A DNA stretch of 64,000 nt, from positions 2,510,501-2,574,500 of the forward strand of contig NZ_CP141588.1 of NCBI RefSeq assembly GCF_035594035.1. The letters run 5' to 3'. The notes beneath the pieces are model-generated. The model was not told the origin of the DNA. It saw nothing but the letters and a program-made list of their open reading frames with translations, and did no database searches. Numbering within the stretch: position 1 is the first letter of the stretch; the number at the start of each line of letters is the position of its first letter. The DNA comes from Sphingomonas sp. LY54 (lineage in GTDB: Bacteria; Pseudomonadota; Alphaproteobacteria; Sphingomonadales; Sphingomonadaceae). Positions 55,677-63,884 of the stretch are shown piece by piece. A program made the translations under genes and the position numbers.

Positions 55677-56369
55677 ATGAAGTTAGAAAATGTAACTGCA
55701 GGCATTGCGGCCGCCCGGCGCCGCTACGACGATGCCTGCGCGGCCACGCACGGCATGGACATTATTGGCGAGCGCTGGGCGCTGCCGGTGATGCGCGAGC
55801 TGATGCTGGGGCCGCGCCGTTTCGGCGAGCTCAAGGCCAGCATCAACGGCATCAGCGCCAATGTGCTGACCCAGCGGCTGGAGGGGCTCGAGGCGGCCGG
55901 CGTGGTCCGCCGCCACCGGCTGCCGCCGCCCGCCTCGGTCCAGGTCTACGAGCTCACCCCCTGGGGCTATGAAGCCGGGCCGATCTTCCAGGCGATGGGG
56001 CGATGGGCGGTGCGCTCGCCCGCGCACGATCCGACGCGTCCGTTCAGCGCGGTGTCGCTGATGCTGTCGTTCCGGACGATGATGGACATGAAGCGTGCCG
56101 CGGAGCGGGACGGGACGATCGCCTTCCGCATCGGCGCGGACGCGTTCACGCTCGCCCTTGCCGGCGGCCAGGTGACGCTCGGCCGCGGCGAGCCGGCGCA
56201 GCCCGATCTCGTCCTCGCGGGCCCGACTTCGGCGCTCGGCGCGGCCGCTTATGGCGCCGCTCCGCTCGCCGCGCTGGAAGCGGAGGGCGCGCTGGCGATC
56301 GAGGGCGACCGCGATCTCGCCGCTTGGTTCATGACCCTGTTCCCGCTGCCGCCGAAGGCAGGCTGCTAA
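55677..56369 (+). CDS. HxlR-family transcriptional regulator with SCP2-like C-terminal domain
   Basis: A 230-residue regulator. The HxlR winged helix (about 18-105) shows MDIIGERWALPVMRELMLGP, RRFGELKASINGISANVLTQ and RLEGLEAAGVVRRHRL. The C-terminal half (about 120-228) looks like a sterol-carrier/SCP2 ligand-binding fold (TIAFRIGADAFTLALAGGQV), a combination found in some HxlR proteins that may sense a lipid-like effector. Divergent from the VOC operon. Cys20 near the HTH could be redox active. Confidence 0.87.
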   Translation: MKLENVTAGIAAARRRYDDACAATHGMDIIGERWALPVMRELMLGPRRFGELKASINGISANVLTQRLEGLEAAGVVRRHRLPPPASVQVYELTPWGYEAGPIFQAMGRWAVRSPAHDPTRPFSAVSLMLSFRTMMDMKRAAERDGTIAFRIGADAFTLALAGGQVTLGRGEPAQPDLVLAGPTSALGAAAYGAAPLAALEAEGALAIEGDRDLAAWFMTLFPLPPKAGC

Positions 56370-56467
56370 TTGCGGCCGGACCGGCAGCGGCCACGGCTCG
56401 GCTCCCCCGCCGGAACCCGTTGCGGCTGCAGCGTTGTAACCGCGCAGGGGAGAGTGAAAGGAGACGA

Positions 56468-56632
56468 ATGATGCCCGACCGGAAAGATCAGGGCGACCGT
56501 CAGCAGGGCGGCCGCGACGACAATCGTCAGCAACAGCAGCAAGGCGGCGGCCACGACCGCCAGCAGGGCGACACCACGCGCCGGCAGGACGACATGGACC
56601 GCCAGAAGAGCGACCGCGACCAGCAGCGCTGA
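56468..56632 (+). CDS. Small hydrophilic Gln/Asp/Arg-rich protein (54 aa)
   Basis: A 54-residue protein with AAGGAG upstream (6 nt) and its own terminator downstream. It is composed almost wholly of Gln, Asp, Arg, Gly and Lys with repeats such as DRQQGG, DNRQQQQQGGG and DRQQGD, and no hydrophobic core, so it is predicted to be disordered. It resembles hydrophilin-type stress or desiccation-related peptides in composition only. I do not recognise a family. A GC-rich 98-bp spacer separates it from the HxlR gene. Confidence 0.7.
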   Translation: MMPDRKDQGDRQQGGRDDNRQQQQQGGGHDRQQGDTTRRQDDMDRQKSDRDQQR

Positions 56633-56651
56633 ACGCGTTGATCGCCAACGA

Positions 56652-56684
56652 GGGAGGCTTCCGTCCGGAGCCTCCCCTTTTTTT
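56652..56684 (+). terminator. Intrinsic terminator after the small hydrophilic protein gene
   Basis: GGGAGGCT (56652-56659) and AGCCTCCC (56669-56676), 8-bp stem with a 9-nt loop, followed by C and seven T (56678-56684). Confidence 0.92.
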
Positions 56685-56690
56685 GCACCC

Positions 56691-56770
56691 CGTCATTGCG
56701 AGCGGAGCGAAGCAATCCAGCGATCTCTGCGTCCGGCTGGATTGCTTCGTCGCTGCGTCTCGCAATGACG
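56691..56770. repeat. CGTCATTGCGAG-type inverted repeat, copy 2
   Basis: An 80-bp near-palindrome with the same arms as copy 1 (44137-44219): CGTCATTGCGAGCGGAGCG at the left and a complementary right end finishing CGCAATGACG. It follows a terminator and lies between convergent genes. Confidence 0.8.
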
Positions 56771-56783
56771 ATCCTGGAACGCT

Positions 56784-58559
56784 CTAGCGTGCCCGCACGT
56801 AGCTGCCGGGCGCATCCTCGATCGGCTTGAGCTTGCCCTTGCCGGGTATGCGGGCGCCGGTTGGGGGGACCTTCGTGCCGGCCTGCCGCTCGATCCAGCC
56901 GCGCCAGTCGGGCCACCAGCTCCCCTTGGTCTCGGTCGCGCCGGCGATGAATTCGTCGAGCGACGCGACCTTGGCCTCGTTGGTCCAATATTGATATTTT
57001 TGCGCCTCGGGCGGGTTCACCACGCCGGCGATATGGCCCGATCCCGCCAGCACGAAGCGCAGCGGGCCGCGGAAATGGTGGGTGATCTTCCACACGCTCT
57101 GCGGCGGCGCGATATGGTCCTCGCGGCCGGCCTGGACGTAGGTCGGGACCTTGACCGTCGACAGGTCGATCGGGGTGCCGGCAATGGTGATGCCGCCGGG
57201 CCTGGCCAGCCGGTTCTCGGCGTACAGCTCCTTCAGATAAGCCTGGTGCCACTTGGCCGGCAGGTTGGTCGTGTCGCCGTTCCAGTGGAGCAGGTCGAAT
57301 TGGGGATAGTCCTCGCCCAGCAGGTAATTGCTGGTGACGTAATTCCAGATGAGGTCGCGACCGCGCAGCAGATTGAAGGTCGCGGCCATGTAGCGGCCGT
57401 CGAGATAGCCCTTCTCTGCCGAGAGCTGGCGGATCAGATCCATCTGCTCGTCGCCGATGAACAGGTTGAGGTCGCCGGCTTCCGTGAAATCGACCTGGGC
57501 GGTGAAGAAGGTCGCGCTCGCCACTTTGTCCGCCTCGCCGCGCGCTTCGAGCAAGGCGAGCGTGGCGGCGAGCGTGGTGCCCGCGACGCAATAGCCGATT
57601 GCGTGCACCGCCTCGACGCCGAGCAGCGCGCGGATCGTGTCGATCGCCTCGATCTGGGCGAGGACATAATCCTCCATCATCACGTCGGCGATGCTCTCGT
57701 CGGCCGATTTCCACGACACCATGAAGACGGTGAGGCCCTGCTCGACCGCCCAGCGGATGAAGCTCTTCTTCGGGTTGAGGTCGAGGATGTAGAAGCGATT
57801 GATCCAGGGCGGGAAGATGACGAGCGGAGTTTCGTGCACCTGCTTGGTCGTCGGCGCATATTGGATCAGCTGGAAGAGGGGCGTCTCCTTGATGACCTTG
57901 CCGGGCGTGGTCGCGATGTTGCGCCCGACCTCGAAGGCGTCGCTGTCGGTATGGGTGAGCTGGCCCTTGGCAAGGTCCTTCAGCATGTGATCGAGGCCCT
58001 TGAGCAGATTCTCGCCCTTGGTCTCGAGCGTCTTCTCCAGCACCAGCGGATTGGTGAGGGCGAAATTGGACGGGCTCATGGCGTCCACAAAGGCCCGCGT
58101 CGCGAACCGCACCTTCTCGCGGGTGCGGTCGTCGACCCCCTCCAGCGCGTCGACGCTGCCCAGCAGCCGGTCGGAGACGAGCAGATAGCTCTGGCGGATC
58201 ATGTCGAACAACGGATTGTCGCGCCATTGCGGCGCGTTGAAGCGCCGGTCGCGGTCGGCCTTCTCGCCGAGTTCGCTCTTGGGCGGGGCGCCGCCGAGCG
58301 CGCGCTGCCAGATTGCCATGCCCTCGGTCCACAGATCGACCTGCGCCGCCGCGATCCGCGCCGGGTCGGCGAGCAGGCTCATGCTCGGCCACGCCACCGT
58401 GGCGGCGCCGGATCCTTCGCCGAGCCGGCCGCCGGCCTCGCCCATCGTCCGCGCGACATGCTCGAGCATCAATTGCTGGGCCCGCCCCATCACCCAGGTC
58501 CAGTGCTGCATCTCCTCCAGCGTCGGCAGCGGCTGGGTGGTTTCGTCCTGATCAGCCAT
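56784..58559 (-). CDS. phaC: Class I poly(3-hydroxyalkanoate) synthase
   Basis: A 591-residue PHA synthase polymerising (R)-3-hydroxyacyl-CoA. The lipase-like box is GYCVAGTTLAATLALLEA (catalytic Cys), with Asp in IAGTPIDLSTVKVPTYVQAG (catalytic Asp region) and His in VLAGSGHIAGVVNPP. Other class I features are NPLVLEKTLETKGENLLKGL and PPWINRFYILDLNPKKSFIRW. No phaA/B or phasin gene is adjacent. A nearby open frame 56527-58392 is a shadow in another frame. Confidence 0.97.
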   Translation of the reverse strand: MADQDETTQPLPTLEEMQHWTWVMGRAQQLMLEHVARTMGEAGGRLGEGSGAATVAWPSMSLLADPARIAAAQVDLWTEGMAIWQRALGGAPPKSELGEKADRDRRFNAPQWRDNPLFDMIRQSYLLVSDRLLGSVDALEGVDDRTREKVRFATRAFVDAMSPSNFALTNPLVLEKTLETKGENLLKGLDHMLKDLAKGQLTHTDSDAFEVGRNIATTPGKVIKETPLFQLIQYAPTTKQVHETPLVIFPPWINRFYILDLNPKKSFIRWAVEQGLTVFMVSWKSADESIADVMMEDYVLAQIEAIDTIRALLGVEAVHAIGYCVAGTTLAATLALLEARGEADKVASATFFTAQVDFTEAGDLNLFIGDEQMDLIRQLSAEKGYLDGRYMAATFNLLRGRDLIWNYVTSNYLLGEDYPQFDLLHWNGDTTNLPAKWHQAYLKELYAENRLARPGGITIAGTPIDLSTVKVPTYVQAGREDHIAPPQSVWKITHHFRGPLRFVLAGSGHIAGVVNPPEAQKYQYWTNEAKVASLDEFIAGATETKGSWWPDWRGWIERQAGTKVPPTGARIPGKGKLKPIEDAPGSYVRAR

Positions 58560-58656
58560 GCTTGGTCCTTTCGCAGCGCATACTAGTCAACACCAGCCGG
58601 CCTCGATAGTGCCGGGGCGTCGGCGGATCGGTCCGCCGCGCAGCACGAGACCCACC

Positions 58657-59835
58657 ATGTCCGACGATTTCTACCGCATCCGCCGCATGCCGCCCTACGT
58701 GTTCGCCGAAGTGAACGCGATGAAGGCGGCGGCGCGCGCGCGCGGCGACGACATCATCGATCTCGGCATGGGCAATCCCGATGGCGCCCCGCCCGCCCAT
58801 GTCGTCGAGAAACTGGCCGAAGTGGCGCGCAATCCGCGTGCCCACGGTTATTCCGCGTCGAAAGGCATAGCCGGGCTGCGCAAGGCGCAAGCCGCTTATT
58901 ACGGCCGCCGCTTCGACGTCAGCCTCGATCCCGACAGCGAGGTGATCGTGACGCTGGGATCGAAGGAAGGGCTCGCCAATCTCGCCCAGGCGATCACCGC
59001 GCCCGGCGATGTCGTGCTGGCGCCCAATCCGTCCTACCCGATCCACCAGTTCGGCTTCATCATCGCCGGCGCCGCGATCCGGTCGATCCCCGCGGCGCCG
59101 GGGCCGGACTTCTTCACCCGCCTCGAATTCGCGATGCGCTACACAGTGCCCAAGCCGTCGGTACTGGTGATCGGCTATCCGAGTAACCCCACCGCCTATG
59201 TCGCCGACCTCGATTTCTACGAGAAGGTCGTCGCCTTTGCGCGCGAGCACAAATTGTGGGTGATCAGCGACCTCGCTTATGCCGAAATCTATTTCGGCGA
59301 CACGCCGACGCCGTCGATCCTGCAGGTGCCGGACGCCAAGGAGGTGGCGATCGAGTTCACCTCCGTGTCCAAGACCTACTCGATGGCCGGCTGGAGGATC
59401 GGCTTCGCGGTCGGCAACAAGACGCTGATCAACGCGCTCACCCGCGTCAAATCCTATCTCGATTACGGCGCCTTTACGCCGGTCCAGGCGGCGGCAGTGG
59501 CCGCGCTCAACGGGCCGCAGGACATCGTTGAGGCCAACCGCAAGCTCTACAAGGCGCGCCGCGACGTGCTGGTCGAATGTTTCGGCCGGGCCGGCTGGGC
59601 GATCGAACCGCCGCAGGCCAGCATGTTCGCCTGGACTCCGATCCCCGAAGCCTTCCGCCACCTTGGTTCGGTCGAGTTCGCCAAGCGCCTGCTGACCGAG
59701 GCCGGGGTCGCGGTCGCGCCCGGCGCCGGCTTTGGCGAGGAAGGCGAGGGCTTCGTCCGCATCGCTCTCGTCGAGAACGAGCAGCGCATCCGCCAGGCCG
59801 CCCGCGGCATCAAGAAGTTCCTGGCCGGCGCCTGA
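58657..59835 (+). CDS. alaC: Aminotransferase class I/II, AlaC/LL-DAP-aminotransferase-like
   Basis: A 392-residue PLP enzyme. MSDDFYRIRRMPPYVFAEVN begins it; DDIIDLGMGNPDGAPP, SYPIHQFGFIIAGA, GYPSNPTAYVADLDFYEKVV and the PLP lysine in FTSVSKTYSMAGWRIGFAVG follow. This is the AlaC (glutamate-pyruvate) subgroup. ATG 58657 is used; the frame is open 33 codons further upstream without a ribosome site. A 7-bp inverted repeat, CGGCGGA-4-TCCGCCG (58621-58638), lies just before the gene and could be regulatory. Divergent from phaC. Confidence 0.92.
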   Translation: MSDDFYRIRRMPPYVFAEVNAMKAAARARGDDIIDLGMGNPDGAPPAHVVEKLAEVARNPRAHGYSASKGIAGLRKAQAAYYGRRFDVSLDPDSEVIVTLGSKEGLANLAQAITAPGDVVLAPNPSYPIHQFGFIIAGAAIRSIPAAPGPDFFTRLEFAMRYTVPKPSVLVIGYPSNPTAYVADLDFYEKVVAFAREHKLWVISDLAYAEIYFGDTPTPSILQVPDAKEVAIEFTSVSKTYSMAGWRIGFAVGNKTLINALTRVKSYLDYGAFTPVQAAAVAALNGPQDIVEANRKLYKARRDVLVECFGRAGWAIEPPQASMFAWTPIPEAFRHLGSVEFAKRLLTEAGVAVAPGAGFGEEGEGFVRIALVENEQRIRQAARGIKKFLAGA

Positions 59836-59836
59836 T

Positions 59837-60205
59837 CTACTCGTCGTCCTCGAGCAGGCGCCCGATGCCCGCAACGAGCTTGCGGGCCATGTTGAGGTCG
59901 ATACCGACCGGTTGGGTGCACAGCCGACACGGCCCCTGGTCGCCCGCGGGCTCGCCGACGTGGCGCACGATCTCGCCCGGCTCGCGCTCGATCGGCAGCG
60001 GGAGACGGTGGGGATCAACGGCGTCGACCGGACGGCCGCAGATGACGATGTCGTCCGGCCCGGCGGTCGGGCAATCCAGCTCCCGCGTCGACTGGAAGGT
60101 GCGGCGGTAGGTCAGCAGCGCCTGCTCGGCGGTGACTGCCGGTTCGGCCGCGGCGGTTAGTCCCGGCCAGACGACCAGCAGCATCGTCATCCTCGACTTT
60201 ATCAT
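59837..60205 (-). CDS. Small secreted protein with DDIVICG motif
   Basis: A 122-residue protein with a short signal-like start (MTMLLVVWPGLTAAAEPAV from Met6). The segment ELDCPTAGPDDIVICGRP followed by HRLPLPIERE is a recurrent pattern in uncharacterised sphingomonad proteins. A Cys pair (CRLC) lies near the C-terminus. Function unknown. It converges with alaC, the stops being 2 bp apart, and is divergent from glpX. Met6 (60190) is an alternative start. Confidence 0.75.
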   Translation of the reverse strand: MIKSRMTMLLVVWPGLTAAAEPAVTAEQALLTYRRTFQSTRELDCPTAGPDDIVICGRPVDAVDPHRLPLPIEREPGEIVRHVGEPAGDQGPCRLCTQPVGIDLNMARKLVAGIGRLLEDDE

Positions 60206-60243
60206 GGGCCTCGCCTATCGACGCTCGCAACCAAGCCTAGGGG

Positions 60244-61239
60244 ATGACAGAAAAAATGGTGACTGCAAGCCATGTGCTCGACCGCGTGCTCGTTCTGGAA
60301 ATGGTGCGGGTCACCGAGGCCGCGGCCGTCGCGGCGTCGAAGCTGATCGGCCGCGGCAACGAGAAGGCCGCCGATGCCGCCGCCGTCGAGGCGATGCGCG
60401 CCGCGCTGAACACGCTCGACATGGACGGCACCGTCGTGATCGGCGAGGGCGAGCGCGACGAGGCGCCGATGCTCTATATCGGCGAGAAGGTCGGCACCGC
60501 GCAGGGCACCGGGCCCAAGATCGACATCGCGCTCGATCCGCTCGAAGGCACCACCATCACCGCCAAGGCCGGGCCCAACGCGCTCGCCGTGCTGGCGATC
60601 GCCGAGGCGGGCGGGCTTCTGAACGCCCCCGACGTCTATATGGACAAGCTTGCGGTCGGCCCCGGCTATCCCGAAGGCGTGATCGACCTCGCCAAGTCGC
60701 CGAGCGACAATGTCCGCGCCGTCGCCGCCGCCAAGGGCGTCGAGCCGGGCGACATCATCGTCTGCGTGCTCGATCGTCCCCGCCACGAGAAGATCATCGC
60801 CGAGCTGCGCGCACTCGGCTGCGGCGTCCAGCTCATCCCGGACGGCGACGTCGCCGGCGTGATCGCGGTCACCGACCCCGACACCACGATCGATCTCTAC
60901 ATGGGCCAGGGCGGCGCGCCGGAAGGCGTGCTCGCGGCCGCGGCTCTGCGCTGCGTCGGCGGACAGTTCCAGGGCCGTCTCGTCTTCCGCAACGACGACG
61001 AGCGTGCCCGCGCCGCCAAATGGGGCGTCGAGGATCTTGACCGGATCTACCATCTCGAGGATCTCGCCAAGGGCGACTGCATCTTCGCCGCGACCGGCGT
61101 CACCGACGGCTCGCTGCTCGAGGGCGTCAAGCGTCGCAAGGGCGGCTGCATCACTACCGAGAGCGTCGTCATGCGCGCCTCCACCGGCACGGTCCGCTGG
61201 GTGAAGGGCGAGCATCGCCACGAGCCGGGCCGCAGCTGA
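60244..61239 (+). CDS. glpX: Class II fructose-1,6-bisphosphatase (GlpX)
   Basis: A 331-residue gluconeogenic phosphatase. Motifs: GRGNEKAADAAAVEAMR, the metal/phosphate site MDGTVVIGEGERDEAPML, DIALDPLEGTTITAKAGPNA and VRTD/GRS-type CITTESVVMRASTGTVRW. Length is normal. A PilZ gene follows after 88 bp, and recJ starts about 2.6 kb downstream beyond the unknown gene pair, an order often seen near homoserine dehydrogenase in related genomes; hom is not in this window. Confidence 0.97.
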   Translation: MTEKMVTASHVLDRVLVLEMVRVTEAAAVAASKLIGRGNEKAADAAAVEAMRAALNTLDMDGTVVIGEGERDEAPMLYIGEKVGTAQGTGPKIDIALDPLEGTTITAKAGPNALAVLAIAEAGGLLNAPDVYMDKLAVGPGYPEGVIDLAKSPSDNVRAVAAAKGVEPGDIIVCVLDRPRHEKIIAELRALGCGVQLIPDGDVAGVIAVTDPDTTIDLYMGQGGAPEGVLAAAALRCVGGQFQGRLVFRNDDERARAAKWGVEDLDRIYHLEDLAKGDCIFAATGVTDGSLLEGVKRRKGGCITTESVVMRASTGTVRWVKGEHRHEPGRS

Positions 61240-61327
61240 ACCGACGCGTGATGCGCGCCTTGCGCGCGCTCATCGTTAACCGAATGACAAGCCTCTCCCC
61301 GCTAAGCCCAAGCGGGGGGAAGAGCCT

Positions 61328-61594
61328 ATGCAAGCCCAACTCAAGAAGGTCTACGTCCAGCGCCCGCCGCGGCAGTGGATCAATGTCGAGACGATCGTCG
61401 AGGACGGCGTCGGCCGCCAGCTCGACAGCCGGATCTGGAACATCTCGGACGGCGGCTTCATGGCCGAATGCGAGGTCAAGCTGCCGATCGGCTCGGAAGT
61501 CGTCGTCGAGCTCCCCGGCCGCGGCAAGGTCCGCGCCGAGATACGCTGGGCCGTGGGCTGGCGCTTCGGCGCGATGATCCTCGGCGAGGCCTGA
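61328..61594 (+). CDS. PilZ-domain protein
   Basis: An 88-residue stand-alone PilZ-like domain: YVQRPPRQWINVETIVEDG, then WNISDGGFMAECEVKLPIGS, ending RAEIRWAVGWRFGAMILGEA. The N-x-S-x-x-G motif (NISDGG) is present, but the upstream Arg motif is imperfect (RPPR rather than R-x-x-x-R), so c-di-GMP binding is uncertain. A hairpin TCCCCGCT/AGCGGGGGA (61296-61319) covers most of the purine-rich ribosome site, so translation may be modulated by folding. Confidence 0.82.
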   Translation: MQAQLKKVYVQRPPRQWINVETIVEDGVGRQLDSRIWNISDGGFMAECEVKLPIGSEVVVELPGRGKVRAEIRWAVGWRFGAMILGEA

Positions 61595-61600
61595 ACCGAC

Positions 61601-62629
61601 TTACCCCTCCGATTTGCCGCGCAGGGTCTTGATCAGCCAGTTGGCGAGCAGGGCCAGCAGGCCGCTGAGCACGAGACTGAGGAAGATATTCCCCTTCGCC
61701 CATGCCAGCCACCGCGCCTGGACCGGCTTGCGCGTGTCGACGACATAGGCCGAACCCCGCAAATCCAGCTTGATGGTCTTGTCGTCGATCGTGAGGGCCG
61801 AGGCCGCGAGCAGCGCCGGCGCCTTGGCTGACGGCACCGGTGCGGCGCAGTCAGCTCCGCGCGGAACGGCGGACCTGCGCCAGGCCACGGCCCAGCGCGT
61901 TTCCCCTTCGGGTGCCGCGCACGCGACCTTCCACGGCCGCTCCGCGCCGTCGCTGCGGATCGCCGCTTCGCGCAGGCGCAGGCGATTGCCCTTGCGCTCG
62001 CGCTGCCCGATCCGGACCAGCAGCCCGCTGAGGCTTCCGTCGGGCTTGGACGGCACGGTGAGCGAAAGCGCTCCGCCCGGGAGGAGGGTGAAGGCAAGGG
62101 CCAAGCCGGGGTCGTCGATCGCCTTCCCGGCGACGAGTAGGTGGATGGGCGGCAGCACCAATTCGTCCCCAAACGCGACGCCTGCCTCGACCGCCAGGTC
62201 CATATCGGGGCTGCTGGCCAGGAATTCGGGGGGCACTTCGTCGCCGGCCCGTGCCAATATCACCGTGCCGTCGCTGGCCTGGGACGGAGTGCTGATCTGA
62301 ATCCGCACCTTGTTGTCGCCCTCGACCGTACCCGGGGTGGAGACCTGCCAGCTCAATCGCTCGGCGCGGCTGCCGTCGGCCAGCCGCACCGGCCCTGCCT
62401 CGAGGGCGATCCCGTCGCCGGCTCCGGTCTGGAGGTCGAGCAGGCGGCCGGGCGGAGCGCCGGTCAGCAGCAACTCATTCCCGACGGGCACCTCCCATGT
62501 GCTGTCCTCGATGATCGCGGTGGCGGTGGGGACGCGGGTGAGGCGGTCGGCGGCCAGGGTCAGCAGCACGATCGCCGCCAGCGCCGCGACCTTCGGCCAA
62601 TGCCGCCAGGCACGGATTGCCGCGATCAA
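61601..62629 (-). CDS. Membrane-anchored protein of unknown function
   Basis: A 342-residue protein with one helix at the N-terminus (VAALAAIVLLTLAADRL) and one at the C-terminus (IFLSLVLSGLLALLANWLI); the part between is periplasmic, beta-rich and lacks a recognisable motif (TPGTVEGDNKVRIQISTPSQ). It overlaps the upstream partner gene by 4 bp; both are of unknown family and presumably act together. Confidence 0.75.
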   Translation of the reverse strand: MIAAIRAWRHWPKVAALAAIVLLTLAADRLTRVPTATAIIEDSTWEVPVGNELLLTGAPPGRLLDLQTGAGDGIALEAGPVRLADGSRAERLSWQVSTPGTVEGDNKVRIQISTPSQASDGTVILARAGDEVPPEFLASSPDMDLAVEAGVAFGDELVLPPIHLLVAGKAIDDPGLALAFTLLPGGALSLTVPSKPDGSLSGLLVRIGQRERKGNRLRLREAAIRSDGAERPWKVACAAPEGETRWAVAWRRSAVPRGADCAAPVPSAKAPALLAASALTIDDKTIKLDLRGSAYVVDTRKPVQARWLAWAKGNIFLSLVLSGLLALLANWLIKTLRGKSEG

Positions 62630-63732
62630 GGAATGCGGACGAGATTGGGCGCGATCGCTCCGGTCCAGTCGCGCTCGTCGTTGCGCGCGCCGACCAGCCA
62701 GCCGCGCGCCTGGAGATGGTAGATTCCGGACTGGGGCTTGGGGCGGCCCTGCATCGTCTGCCAGTCGCCGGGATAATTGCCCTGCTGCAGCGGCTGGAAG
62801 CGGACGGTGCTGACCCGTTCCAGCTTGCGCCCGCCGGGCTTGGGCAGGCGCAGAACCTCGACCACCGAGCGGTCGAACAGGCGCAGGGCCTGCAGGCTGT
62901 AGCGCACCTCGTCGGGACGGGTCGCGAGGTCGGGCGTGAAGCTGGTGATCTTGAGCAGCGTCGATCCGACCGCCCGCGGGCCGGCCCCGAAGCCGTAGAC
63001 CTTCAGCGGCTGGTAGACCGCCGTGCCCTGCGCGTCGCGCAGATAGGAATGGATCGAATAACGGGCGACCCTGACATCGGCGAAGGAGTCGGCCGACCCT
63101 GGGAGGTTCACCACCGTCTCCCTTCTCCCGTCTCCCGGGATCGGGATGCGGACGAGCTGATCGGAGCGGTCGCCTTTATAGGCCACCTCCAGCCAGGTCT
63201 CGGTTTCAGGCAGGCTTTCGACGTCGACCACCACGGGCCAGCCCGCCAGCGCGAAGCCCTGGACCTGGTAGCGGCCGACGGCCTGCTTGCGCGGGAATTT
63301 GGGGCCGTCTTTCTCCAGGTCCTTTGCCGAGGTCCATTTGTCGCCGGTCAGTTGGTCGATCAGCAGCGCCCCGCCGACCACGCCGGCCGTCGCCAGCAGG
63401 ATCGCGAGAATGTCGAGGCCGCCATTGCCGTCGCCGGTTCGGTCGCTGTTCGGCCGCTGACCGTCGTCGCTGGGCACGTCGTCGCCGGTCCGCGCCCCAT
63501 CCTCTCCGGCGGGCGGCGGATCGCCCCGCGCCGCGCGTTGGGCCGCGGCCGTTTGCGGCGCAACGCGGACATAGGCGCGGGCTTCATTGGGGCAGCTCGC
63601 CTGCGGCTGGCAGGGGTCCGCGACCGTCGCTGCGGCGCTCGGCGGGGCCTGCGCGGCGGCCGCGACCGACTGGGCGATCAGCAAAAGCGCGCTCATGGTC
63701 GGCAATGCGGGCGTTGGACGACGCGAAGGCAT
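62626..63732 (-). CDS. Secreted or anchored protein of unknown function
   Basis: A 368-residue protein with signal peptide (SALLLIAQSVAAAAQAP), a Pro/Gly/Asp-rich linker (about 80-120) and a hydrophobic stretch (LDILAILLATAGVVGGALLI) that may anchor it. The C-terminal 200 residues are beta-rich (GRYQVQGFALAGWPVVVDVE, GTAVYQPLKVYGFGAGPRAV). ATG 63732 is used; ATG 63753 is upstream. It forms an operon with the gene downstream. No family recognised. Confidence 0.75.
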   Translation of the reverse strand: MPSRRPTPALPTMSALLLIAQSVAAAAQAPPSAAATVADPCQPQASCPNEARAYVRVAPQTAAAQRAARGDPPPAGEDGARTGDDVPSDDGQRPNSDRTGDGNGGLDILAILLATAGVVGGALLIDQLTGDKWTSAKDLEKDGPKFPRKQAVGRYQVQGFALAGWPVVVDVESLPETETWLEVAYKGDRSDQLVRIPIPGDGRRETVVNLPGSADSFADVRVARYSIHSYLRDAQGTAVYQPLKVYGFGAGPRAVGSTLLKITSFTPDLATRPDEVRYSLQALRLFDRSVVEVLRLPKPGGRKLERVSTVRFQPLQQGNYPGDWQTMQGRPKPQSGIYHLQARGWLVGARNDERDWTGAIAPNLVRIP

Positions 63733-63884
63733 GGCACCCTCCGTTCGGATCAAGCCGGATTACAATAGCATAGAGGGGCGTGGCGCGCGCGCTGCGAATG
63801 GCTCCAACCCGCACCGCGATGGATAGATCGATCTGCGGCAAAAGGCGGATATCCGATCGCGCGCCGATCGCTTAGGGTGGCCCC

